Shown: positions 1-5,970 of the stretch, piece after piece
Numbering within the stretch: position 1 is the stretch's first letter
Layout of the letters: each line of letters starts with the position of its first letter
NCBI GenBank assembly: GCA_964392765.1
Contig: CAYMRF010000016.1
Span: forward strand, 1-24,450
DNA length: 24,450 nt
Direction of reading: 5' to 3'
Origin: BTUB01 sp964392765
Lineage (GTDB): Bacteria > Babelota > Babeliae > Babelales > Vermiphilaceae
Position numbers and translations under genes: made by a program
Notes under the pieces: generated by a model
The model's database searches: none
Told to the model about the DNA's origin: nothing
Seen by the model: the letters and a program-made list of their open reading frames with translations, nothing else

Positions 1-390
1 TTAGGCGTAGTTCGGGCAGCAATGGAAGGCCATGGTGGAATTACTATTGCGCGGCGACGGATTGCCAAAGATCAAGTAAATAAAGCTATGGCGATTGTAT
101 CACTGAGTATCTTTTGGATTGTGATAACAACTTTTTTACTTCTGGTTTTTGATCCACAATGGTCATTCCTTGATCTTACCTTTGAAATTATGTGCGCGTT
201 TACCAATTTAGGTTTAACTTCTGGTATTACACCATTTCTTTCTACACTCGGAAAAATATTAATGATGCTCAGCATGATTATTGGTAGAATTGGATCTCTC
301 ACCCTTATCCTTGCACTGCGCAAAATTGCACTGCGAAGAGAAGCAGCGACTGAGATTGTGTATCCCGAAGAACGCATCATGTTAAGTTAG
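1..390 (+). CDS. ktrB: Potassium uptake channel subunit KtrB/TrkH, C-terminal part
   Basis: The frame is open from base 1, so this is the last 129 residues of a gene that begins outside the window. Seen: a hydrophobic helix (VSLSIFWIVITTFLLLV), then a re-entrant pore segment with FTNLGLTSGITP, which matches the fourth selectivity-filter loop of the TrkH/KtrB/HKT family, then a last helix with the family-typical GRIGSLTLILAL. In this family the protein is the K+-translocating membrane subunit (K+/Na+ symport or channel). The KtrA-type regulator starts 10 bases downstream, which supports a KtrAB assignment over a TrkH paired with a two-domain TrkA. The stop codon is TAG. Family assignment is firm; KtrB versus TrkH naming is less certain. 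Confidence 0.9.
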   Translation, partial: LGVVRAAMEGHGGITIARRRIAKDQVNKAMAIVSLSIFWIVITTFLLLVFDPQWSFLDLTFEIMCAFTNLGLTSGITPFLSTLGKILMMLSMIIGRIGSLTLILALRKIALRREAATEIVYPEERIMLS

Positions 391-400
391 GAAATATTAT

Positions 401-1042
401 ATGAAATTTGGTGTAATTGGCCTTGGTAGATTTGGCAAGGATGTGGCAACCTTATTGGCAGAAAATGGCATGGAAGTGCTTGCCGTTGATGATAATGAAG
501 AAGTAATTGCCTCGGTACGCGATAATGTAACTCAAGCAGTTTGCATTCGCATTACCGATGAAGCTTCATTGCGCAGCATCGGAATGGATGAGATGGACAC
601 GGTAATCGTGGCAATGGGGGAAAACATTGCGCAATCGATTCTTATCACCGCATTACTTAAGAAAAAGCTTCATATTAAAAAAGTGATCACCCGCGCGGTG
701 AGCGAAATTCATAAAGAGATTCTCACGCTGGTTGGCGCTGATCAAGTGATCTTACCTGAAAAAGAGGTCGGGATTCACTTAGCCGATCGCTTAAGTTCCC
801 CATTTATTGATTTAGTGCGCCTTACTAAAGATTTCTCTATCAGCCAGCTGGTGGCGCCTAAGAAGTTTATTGGCAAGAAGGTAAAAGATCTTGGCTTATT
901 TGAAAACTATCAAGTCTATTGCATTGGACTCAAGCAAGGAGATGAGATTATCTCAATCGATCCAAATCATATTATTATGGCATCAGATAGATTGGTATTT
1001 TCTGGCGATAAAGAGAGCTTAGAAAAGATTACTAAATTATAG
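401..1042 (+). CDS. ktrA: Potassium uptake regulatory subunit KtrA (RCK domain)
   Basis: Cytosolic 213-residue protein with one RCK unit. The Rossmann glycine motif GLGRFG lies at residues 7-12 and an acidic residue ends the second strand (AVDD, around 30-31), as expected for NAD(H)/ATP-binding RCK_N domains. Residues from about 133 to the end form the RCK_C (TrkA_C) ligand domain. The length is that of KtrA; E. coli TrkA has two such units in about 460 residues. Known for the family: an octameric ring gates the KtrB pore in response to nucleotides. A ribosome binding site AGGA precedes the ATG by a normal distance. The gene follows ktrB and probably shares its transcript. The MNT gene begins 8 bases after its stop, so read-through into the toxin-antitoxin pair is possible. 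Confidence 0.93.
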   Translation: MKFGVIGLGRFGKDVATLLAENGMEVLAVDDNEEVIASVRDNVTQAVCIRITDEASLRSIGMDEMDTVIVAMGENIAQSILITALLKKKLHIKKVITRAVSEIHKEILTLVGADQVILPEKEVGIHLADRLSSPFIDLVRLTKDFSISQLVAPKKFIGKKVKDLGLFENYQVYCIGLKQGDEIISIDPNHIIMASDRLVFSGDKESLEKITKL

Positions 1043-1050
1043 AGACTTGC

Positions 1051-1338
1051 ATGGATTCCATTCCCAAAGATAAAATCATAAAAATTATCGAAATTTTCTT
1101 TCCGCATGCCAAAATATATCTTTTTGGCTCACGTGCCAGAAAAGAACATACGCAACGTTCTGATATAGATATTGCCATCGATGCGGGCAAGCCTATGACT
1201 TTAACTGAAAAGGGCCAAATTCTGAGCATGATCGATGCACTCAATATGCCTCAAAAAACAGATGTAGTTGATTTTAACCGAGCTCCACAAGCCCTGAAGG
1301 ATAATATCCTTAAAGAAGGCATCTTGTGGAAAGGCTAA
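1051..1338 (+). CDS. MNT-type nucleotidyltransferase, probable antitoxin of a MNT/HEPN pair
   Basis: A 95-residue minimal nucleotidyltransferase. Seen: the pol-beta superfamily signature GSRAR at 26-30, then SDIDIAID at 37-44 with the two metal-binding Asp (D38, D40), and a third acidic candidate in TDVVDFN (D71 or D74). No other domain is present. Known for the family (HI0073/MntA): with a HEPN partner these proteins form toxin-antitoxin complexes in which MntA adds AMP to a tyrosine of HepT and silences its RNase. All three acidic positions are present, so it should be catalytically competent. The stop codon overlaps the start of the HEPN gene by 13 bases, which implies translational coupling. 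The functional role here is inferred from the pairing. Confidence 0.88.
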   Translation: MDSIPKDKIIKIIEIFFPHAKIYLFGSRARKEHTQRSDIDIAIDAGKPMTLTEKGQILSMIDALNMPQKTDVVDFNRAPQALKDNILKEGILWKG

Positions 1339-1736
1339 TTTCTAAACAGGAAAAATTTATCAAATCACTCCAAGCGCTCGAGGAGAGCATCGCTATCTTT
1401 TTGCGTCCTGACACTGCAGCGGATATCAGAAAAAGCCTTGTTGCATCGAATGTAAAGCATTTTGAAATATGCTTTGAGTCTGCATGGAAATTTCTGCAAG
1501 TTTATCTTGCTCAAGAATTTGATTTTAAAGTTGATTCTCCTAAGAAAATATTTCGCGAATGTTTTTCCTTAGGAATTATTGATGAAACTGTTACTCAAAA
1601 TCTTCTTGATATGAGTGAAGCACGGAATGCTACTGTGCATGATTATGATGAAGAGACAGCCTTAGAAACCTGCAAGCGAATTCAAGGCTATTATGATATT
1701 CTTAAAATTCTCGTGAATCTTAAAGATCAACTATGA
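1326..1736 (+). CDS. HEPN-domain protein (HI0074/HepT-like), probable toxin
   Basis: A 136-residue helical protein that starts with GTG inside the end of the MNT gene. Seen: SVKHFEICFESAWKFL-like first helices (around 40-57) and the HEPN active-site motif RNATVHDY at 100-107, which is R-x4-H-x-Y. In HepT proteins the Arg and His form the RNase site and the following Tyr (here Y107) is the residue adenylylated by MntA. Annotation databases often call this family nucleotidyltransferase substrate-binding protein. The intact motif suggests an active toxin. A strong hairpin terminator follows directly, so this gene ends the ktrB-ktrA-MNT-HEPN transcription unit. Toxicity is inferred from family knowledge. 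Confidence 0.87.
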   Translation: MERLISKQEKFIKSLQALEESIAIFLRPDTAADIRKSLVASNVKHFEICFESAWKFLQVYLAQEFDFKVDSPKKIFRECFSLGIIDETVTQNLLDMSEARNATVHDYDEETALETCKRIQGYYDILKILVNLKDQL

Positions 1737-1740
1737 TAAA

Positions 1741-1778
1741 AATAAAGCCCGGAATTTCTTCCGGGCTTTATTTTTTTT
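1741..1778. terminator. Bidirectional intrinsic terminator between the HEPN gene and rplU
   Basis: A perfect 14-bp inverted repeat (1741-1754 with 1759-1772, core AAAGCCCGGAA) with a 4-base loop is followed by a run of T to 1778. An A-rich stretch before it supplies a weaker U-run for the minus strand. It lies between two convergent genes. Confidence 0.9.
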
Positions 1779-1791
1779 ACTGAATCAGCTT

Positions 1792-2142
1792 TTACACTGT
1801 TTCAAAACGAACAACGGTCAAGCAAGCTCTACCATTATTTGCAACTGCTACTTTTTTACGGCGTTTAAAACGAAGAGCCAAGGTTTTTTTGCCCTTCATT
1901 TGCTTAACGATAACTGCAGTTACTGGCTTAGCCAAGTGAGGTTTACCAACTTCAAAGGTATTTTCGCCAGTTTTGCGGAAAAGTACATCTTTGAATTCAA
2001 TTTTGGTACCAGGTTCGCCATCGATCTGATCGATTGCTAAAGTTTTACCTTCAACTGCTTGGTATTGCTTGCTGCCACGTGCAAAAATTGCATAGGTATC
2101 AAACGTTGTTATAACAATATTGTCATTTTTATTTTGTGCCAT
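1792..2142 (-). CDS. rplU: 50S ribosomal protein L21
   Basis: A 116-residue ribosomal protein. Seen: YAIFARGSKQYQAVEGKTLA (residues 17-36), GEPGTKIEFKDVLF and the basic segment RFKRRKK, all typical of bL21, which binds 23S rRNA in the large subunit. The C-terminal end is divergent: the usual histidine/glutamine-rich GHRQ..T tail appears only as NNGRACLTVV. The N-terminus carries about 15 extra residues before the conserved YAIF start. AGGA at 2151-2154 is the ribosome binding site. In most bacteria rpmA (L27) follows rplU directly; here the next element is a terminator and a convergent HEPN gene, so rpmA must be elsewhere. Confidence 0.93.
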   Translation of the reverse strand: MAQNKNDNIVITTFDTYAIFARGSKQYQAVEGKTLAIDQIDGEPGTKIEFKDVLFRKTGENTFEVGKPHLAKPVTAVIVKQMKGKKTLALRFKRRKKVAVANNGRACLTVVRFETV

Positions 2143-2191
2143 CTCAAGAATCCTAATGATGATGAGTCATAAATTTCGTTATTTAATGGGT

Positions 2192-2220
2192 ATTTTAACA
2201 GATATTGTCTCTATCGTCTA
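2192..2220 (-). promoter_or_regulatory. Candidate promoter of rplU
   Basis: On the minus strand TAGACG, 17 bases, then TAAAAT, about 50 bases before the rplU start. The -10 is good and the -35 weak. The remaining divergent gap 2221-2380 shows only a short GGCT/AGCC hairpin near 2258 and no further gene. Confidence 0.4.
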
Positions 2221-2380
2221 GCAGCAATCCACAACCTGGGGCTTTTTGAGCCAACCACCACCTCATTATTTCTATTTGAATTTAAACAAGACAGGAAAAG
2301 CCTTCAGATTTGTGGTTTTTAACAATTCTGATACAGTGAAATAAATGGATCATCTAAATGGATAAATGAGAGGTTATATC

Positions 2381-2704
2381 ATGAAATCCGTAAAAATCAT
2401 TTTGCCTATCGTGTTGGCAACTTTTATTGCATCACCCGCATGCTCTATGCAATCCCAATCTTGGTTTCAAAAAATCAAAAATTCAGGGCTTACCCTGTTT
2501 CTCTTTGGCGGTCCGGTATTAGCCCCAACTTTAGGAGCATATGCCGGTTTTAAGGCAGGAATTAAAGTTCCAACAACGTTTGGTAAGAAATTCTTAACCG
2601 GCGCTGCTACCGCTACGGGAGTTACCTGGGCAAGTTTTTTCTTGTGGTCAAAAGCAGCTCCACGAATTTTGTTGGCCCAAGATGCCAATGGGCACTATAA
2701 ATAA
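2381..2704 (+). CDS. Small exported or membrane protein, function unknown
   Basis: 107 residues from the ATG at 2381. An in-frame ATG at 2366 lies on the ribosome binding site (GAGAGG, 2369-2374), so the later start is preferred. Seen: a Sec-type signal peptide (KSVKIILPIVLATFIASPA) with likely cleavage around residues 20-24, then two hydrophobic glycine/alanine-rich stretches (TLFLFGGPVLAPTLGAYAGF and FLTGAATATGVTWASFFLW) joined by a short basic turn, and a polar tail. No recognisable family. It heads a run of four exported-protein genes with small gaps (2381-4239) that may be one transcript. The architecture resembles that of the proteins at 7288, 18275 and 18728, without clear residue-level similarity. 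Confidence 0.7.
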   Translation: MKSVKIILPIVLATFIASPACSMQSQSWFQKIKNSGLTLFLFGGPVLAPTLGAYAGFKAGIKVPTTFGKKFLTGAATATGVTWASFFLWSKAAPRILLAQDANGHYK

Positions 2705-2730
2705 TCCTTAAATAAATGGAAGGTTTTTCT

Positions 2731-3063
2731 ATGTTTTCTAAAAAAATAGTAGCTACTTTAGCTTTTACTATAGCTTCAATTTCAACTATCAATGCGAGTC
2801 CAGCACCTGCGTACACCTATAATCCAACCAGGTACCAAAAAATTGCACGCTATTGGGAAGAAAAAGTTAGAAAGTATGCAGTTTCCGCAAGCGTAGCATG
2901 TGGTGTTGTAGCTGGCGGTGCATATTTTACTACTACCCAAAACAACTACTCTTGCTTGACTTCAAAAGTAGTTGATACCGCAGCGGTATCGCTTTTGGCG
3001 TCCCTGACAAGTCTTTTAAGTTGGGGTATCGCAGACTTCGTAATCTACGAAGCTGCTGATTAA
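2731..3063 (+). CDS. Small exported or membrane protein, function unknown
   Basis: 110 residues from the ATG at 2731. The in-frame ATG at 2716 overlaps the ribosome binding site (GGAAGG), so the later start is preferred. Seen: a signal peptide (MFSKKIVATLAFTIASISTINA, predicted cut at about residue 22), a proline/tyrosine-rich segment, a charged stretch with YWEEKVRKY, then two hydrophobic segments (SVACGVVAGGAYF and AVSLLASLTSLLSWGIADFVI). Two cysteines (SVAC and NYSCL) could form a disulfide in an oxidising compartment. No family recognised. It sits 26 bases after the previous gene and 32 before the HAD-like gene, which suggests cotranscription. Confidence 0.7.
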   Translation: MFSKKIVATLAFTIASISTINASPAPAYTYNPTRYQKIARYWEEKVRKYAVSASVACGVVAGGAYFTTTQNNYSCLTSKVVDTAAVSLLASLTSLLSWGIADFVIYEAAD

Positions 3064-3095
3064 TAGTTTATAAACCTTTTAATAAATGGAAGTTT

Positions 3096-3932
3096 ATGTT
3101 TTCTATAAAAAAATTACTCTTATCCCTTATTTTATTTGCCCCTCTCATTCAAGCCACCGTCTATTTTCCTCAGGGCATTACTGCCCAAATGGTTCAAAAT
3201 GCTGATGTTGAAGTTTTATGGGATATTCATGATGTTTTGGCCGTTGAAGATACTACCGCAAAAGCGGGAGCTATCCTTAAAGATTTCTTTCCCACCATTT
3301 GGAGCAAAATAATGGGTAATCCAGCGTGGAAAGAGATTAAGAAAATTAAGGAAACCAAAGATATTTCTGGCGAAGCATACATGTATATCTTTTTAAAACA
3401 TGGCTATACCAAGCTTGCCCGAATGGCTAAAAATGCAGCAAACGCGTATAAACCGCGTAAAGGCATGGAACAATTAATATTTGATATTCATCTTGCAGAT
3501 ATCACTCAACGTGTTGCCTCAAATATTGGCCAAGATTTCTATGCTAATCTGAATCTTAAATTTAAATCTGATTTTTTCTGCAATATCTTCGATTTCATGC
3601 AGCCAGGCAAAGTGGTTGATTATAGCATTTATGGCCCGGAACATATGAAAAAGAAATCATTAGATCCCCAAGTGAGCCCCTTTAGCAAACCAGAATTTGG
3701 ATTTTATGATGATTTTAATAAAACCTATAATCCCGATAACAAAGTAATCTTCATTTTCATTGATGACAAAATCAAAAACATTGAAACAGCCGTTTCTGCC
3801 GGATGGATCGGAATCCATCTTGATAAGAAACAAAAAAATCCAACCGCCACGGTTCGTGCTGAATTAGCATCACTGGGCGTATTTAATAAGAAATCAAATA
3901 AATCTTTTAATCAAGGAATCAAATATGTTTAA
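3096..3932 (+). CDS. Exported HAD-like hydrolase with altered catalytic motif
   Basis: A 278-residue protein with a signal peptide (residues 1-20, cut after LIQA). The rest follows the HAD order: motif I at 42-48 is WDIHDVL, with the nucleophile D43 kept but the second Asp replaced by H45; motif II is ASNIG with S142; motif III Lys is K198 in SKPEFGFYDD; motif IV is FIDDK (D223, D224), followed by NIETAVSAGWIGIHLD, which closely matches the end of HAD-IA phosphatases. HAD enzymes act on phosphate esters via an Asp-phosphate. The second Asp normally serves as acid/base, so activity or substrate may differ. Export is unusual for this fold. Its end overlaps the next gene by 8 bases, implying coupling. 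Confidence 0.78.
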   Translation: MFSIKKLLLSLILFAPLIQATVYFPQGITAQMVQNADVEVLWDIHDVLAVEDTTAKAGAILKDFFPTIWSKIMGNPAWKEIKKIKETKDISGEAYMYIFLKHGYTKLARMAKNAANAYKPRKGMEQLIFDIHLADITQRVASNIGQDFYANLNLKFKSDFFCNIFDFMQPGKVVDYSIYGPEHMKKKSLDPQVSPFSKPEFGFYDDFNKTYNPDNKVIFIFIDDKIKNIETAVSAGWIGIHLDKKQKNPTATVRAELASLGVFNKKSNKSFNQGIKYV

Positions 3933-4239
3933 ACATACTTTACTTGCACTTAGCTTTGCGATCTTAGCGCCATCAGCGGCTCTTTTCGCTGATAAACCAA
4001 AAACCTTTTTGGGAAAAATTGGAAGCAGCATTGTGCAAACCCTTAACAAACACCCCTATGTTACCAGTTGCGCACTTGGTTTACTTATTGGTTCCAAATG
4101 CAAAAGCGAAGGACTTTTCTGGTCTATCTGGCTATTAGGCGGGATTGGATTAGAAGCTGGCACGCAAGCGCTCATGAAAAATTTTGAAATTGAGCAACTT
4201 GCGAAATTTGCTAACTCTCCTCAAATTTATGCACAATAA
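3925..4239 (+). CDS. Small exported or membrane protein, paralog of the protein at 4420
   Basis: 104 residues; the ATG lies inside the last codons of the HAD-like gene, so translation is probably coupled. Seen: a signal peptide (residues 1-22, ending ALFA), then LNKHPYV (40-46), a hydrophobic stretch (TSCALGLLIG), a second one (LFWSIWLLGGIGL) and EAGTQALMKNFEIEQL (77-92). The LNxHPYV element and the A-[GS]-T-[QK]-A-[LV]-M-K...EI element recur in order in the protein at 4420-4893, so the two are paralogs. No known family recognised. A terminator follows, which closes the 2381-4239 unit. Confidence 0.72.
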   Translation: MFKHTLLALSFAILAPSAALFADKPKTFLGKIGSSIVQTLNKHPYVTSCALGLLIGSKCKSEGLFWSIWLLGGIGLEAGTQALMKNFEIEQLAKFANSPQIYAQ

Positions 4240-4260
4240 CAAGTAACGCGCGTTAATTTT

Positions 4261-4295
4261 AAATGCCCGGTCCACAGGATCGGGCATTTTTATTT
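4261..4295 (+). terminator. Intrinsic terminator after the 2381-4239 gene run
   Basis: A 13-bp stem, 4261-4273 with 4277-4289 (AAATGCCCGGTCC with one G-U pair), a 3-base loop, and a T-rich tail. It lies 21 bases after the stop at 4239. Confidence 0.85.
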
Positions 4296-4346
4296 GAATT
4301 TCTTTTTTTCTCTGACGGAAGCAGATCGAATCATGTGCCCTATCAA

Positions 4347-4375
4347 TTTACATTCAAATTATTCTTCTATATAAT
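4347..4375 (+). promoter_or_regulatory. Sigma-70-type promoter for the 4420 gene and hpt
   Basis: TTTACA at 4347-4352, a 17-base spacer, then TATAAT at 4370-4375. This is close to consensus and lies 45 bases before the start at 4420. Confidence 0.75.
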
Positions 4376-4419
4376 TTGCTTTTGTTTTTTAAACTTAATT
4401 TATTACTTAAAGGGATATA

Positions 4420-4893
4420 ATGAACAAATCATTATTCTTTGCCGTTGCATTCTTTTCACTTTCAACATTGAATGCATCGCAACCTCCAGTAGATCAACAA
4501 TCATTATTACACGCAGACCAGCCTCCAGCAGCGCCAAAGCAAAGATCAGCATTATACAAAGCATGTAAAGGTAGTTTTGCTGCCCTATTTCAAGTACTGA
4601 ATAGCCATCCGTATGTTTGGACTATGCCGGTTGCCTATTATATGTATCAAAAATCTCCCATTAAACCGCAAGATGGACAAAATGAGGTCCTTTTAAAACT
4701 CGCAGTTCCCATGGCATCTTGGTACATGTCAGGCACGGCCTTAAAAGCGTCAACTAAGGCAGTTATGAAACAAGCTGAGATCGATCCTCTGGAAGCCGAT
4801 GATATTCAATCGGCGTTCAGAATGATCGCACATCACAATTCTCAGCACCAATTGGAAAAGATCTCACTCCTTCAGCTTGCAAGAGAATATTAA
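4420..4893 (+). CDS. Exported protein of unknown function, paralog of the protein at 3925
   Basis: 157 residues with a good ribosome binding site (AAAGGGA). Seen: a signal peptide (1-20, cut near LNAS), a proline/glutamine-rich linker (21-42), then LNSHPYV (60-66), a hydrophobic stretch with VAYYMY, a second one around 91-106, and KASTKAVMKQAEID (109-122). These elements match the protein at 3925-4239 in sequence and order, but this copy has a longer linker and an added C-terminal helical tail rich in His and Gln (AHHNSQHQLEK). It has its own promoter and is followed 17 bases later by hpt. Function unknown. Confidence 0.72.
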   Translation: MNKSLFFAVAFFSLSTLNASQPPVDQQSLLHADQPPAAPKQRSALYKACKGSFAALFQVLNSHPYVWTMPVAYYMYQKSPIKPQDGQNEVLLKLAVPMASWYMSGTALKASTKAVMKQAEIDPLEADDIQSAFRMIAHHNSQHQLEKISLLQLAREY

Positions 4894-4985
4894 TTAATTA
4901 AAGCGAAATTATGAATAATAAATTATTATATTTGTTTCTTTTTGGTGCATCATTTATTTACCCTCATATTCGTGAAGGTGGATGT

Positions 4986-5504
4986 ATGCCCGCCTCAAAC
5001 TTTAGATTGCTTATTTCTGCTGATCAGATAAAAGAACGCGTAGTTCAAATAGCAGCGCAACTTGATGAAGAATATAGCGGAAAAGATATCACGATGGTCA
5101 TCGTGATGAAGGGCGCTTTGTGCATTGCAAGCGATCTAATGCGTGAAATAAAAACGCCGTGCGTATTGGATTATGTGAGTGCTTCAAGCTATGGGCATAA
5201 AACTACTGCAGGAGAACTCACTATCAGCGGACTGGAAAAACTGAATCTCAAGGATAAACACGTGCTTCTGGTTGATGATATTTATGACACTGGTGCAACG
5301 ATTGCTGAAATCAAACAACAACTGCTTACTAAAAATCCAGCAAGTCTAAAAACGCTCGTGCTTTTAACTAAAAATAAAGACCGCGTGAATCAAGAGCTTC
5401 CAGATTACACACTTTTTCACATCGAAAATGAGTTTGTAATTGGCTATGGCCTTGATTATGATGAACTTTATCGCGGATTGCCCGGCATTTACGTGAAGCA
5501 GTAA
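4986..5504 (+). CDS. hpt: Hypoxanthine (guanine) phosphoribosyltransferase
   Basis: Purine salvage enzyme that transfers the phosphoribosyl group of PRPP to hypoxanthine or guanine. Seen: the PRPP-binding loop VLLVDDIYDTGAT, the upstream VMKGALCIASDL segment (pyrophosphate loop), the flexible loop with SSYGHKTTAGE, and near the end FVIGYGLDYDELYRGLPGIYV, which is diagnostic for bacterial Hpt. From the ATG at 4986 the protein has 172 residues, the usual length, and GAAGGTGG lies just upstream as ribosome binding site. The frame stays open upstream to an ATG at 4911, which would add 25 residues (MNNKLLYLFLFGASF...) resembling a signal peptide. I prefer the short form; see the findings for the alternative. 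Confidence 0.9.
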   Translation: MPASNFRLLISADQIKERVVQIAAQLDEEYSGKDITMVIVMKGALCIASDLMREIKTPCVLDYVSASSYGHKTTAGELTISGLEKLNLKDKHVLLVDDIYDTGATIAEIKQQLLTKNPASLKTLVLLTKNKDRVNQELPDYTLFHIENEFVIGYGLDYDELYRGLPGIYVKQ

Positions 5505-5541
5505 TCCTTCGCGACGCCGCTACGCAGCTCCTCAGGATGAA
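5503..5541. repeat. REP-like palindromic element, copy A
   Basis: GC-rich interspersed element (ends AATCCTTCGCGACG and CTCAGGATGAA) with terminal inverted bases ATCCT/AGGAT. It starts in the stop codon of hpt. An inverted relative lies at 5930-5970, so the gene between them is bracketed. From memory, similar TCCTGAGGAG...CGAAGGAT elements are common in alphaproteobacterial genomes. Confidence 0.7.
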
Positions 5542-5590
5542 AAGGAGATTCCACTTCATAGTGAGTGATTTACGTTAGCAGTTGTGCTTT

Positions 5591-5893
5591 TTAAAGTTTA
5601 GCTAATAACTGCTTCCTCTGGAGCATGAACTTAACTAACTCCGCATATAAGCGCTGAGTTTCCTCTTGAGGACGCGGTTCATAACCACTTAAATCTCTCA
5701 ATTTGCTATGACCAGAAAATTGTTGATCTTTCACTTTCTTTACAATGCAAATAAACGCATTATCCGATCGGTATGCTTGCAAAATCTCTGCACCGCTTTT
5801 ATTCTCACCCAATCGTATGTCACGATAAGTAAATGTAGCTTCCATCCCAAATAACGCAAAAGTTATAAATATCAGTAAAAGAAAACGCTTCAT
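5591..5893 (-). CDS. Small exported protein, unknown function
   Basis: 100 residues from the ATG at 5893. An in-frame GTG nine bases earlier is less likely, because AAGGGT is placed well for the ATG. Seen: a signal peptide (KRFLLLIFITFALFG) and a compact polar domain ending in EETQRLYAELVKFML. The signal peptide, the short strand-rich middle and a C-terminal E-x-Q-x-L-Y-x-x-L helix recall the proteins at 7750 and 8049, so they may form one diverged family. The gene lies between two inverted REP-like elements and stands alone between hpt and cfa. No function can be assigned. Confidence 0.65.
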   Translation of the reverse strand: MKRFLLLIFITFALFGMEATFTYRDIRLGENKSGAEILQAYRSDNAFICIVKKVKDQQFSGHSKLRDLSGYEPRPQEETQRLYAELVKFMLQRKQLLAKL

Positions 5894-5929
5894 TATAATC
5901 ACCCTTTTGAAATCAATCTAATCTACCTA

Positions 5930-5970
5930 TTCATCCTGAGGAGCATATTTATATGCGTCACGAAGGGATT
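5930..5970. repeat. REP-like palindromic element, copy B (inverted relative to copy A)
   Basis: TTCATCCTGAGGAGC at one end and GCGTCACGAAGGGATT at the other match the reverse complement of 5503-5541, with a differing AT-rich centre. It runs into the stop codon of cfa (5969-5971), as copy A does with hpt. Confidence 0.7.

Noticed and set aside
5578..5611. GCAGTT/AACTGC inverted repeat over the stop of the 5591 gene
   Set aside because: Only about 7 bp with a long loop and no T-run; chance is likely.
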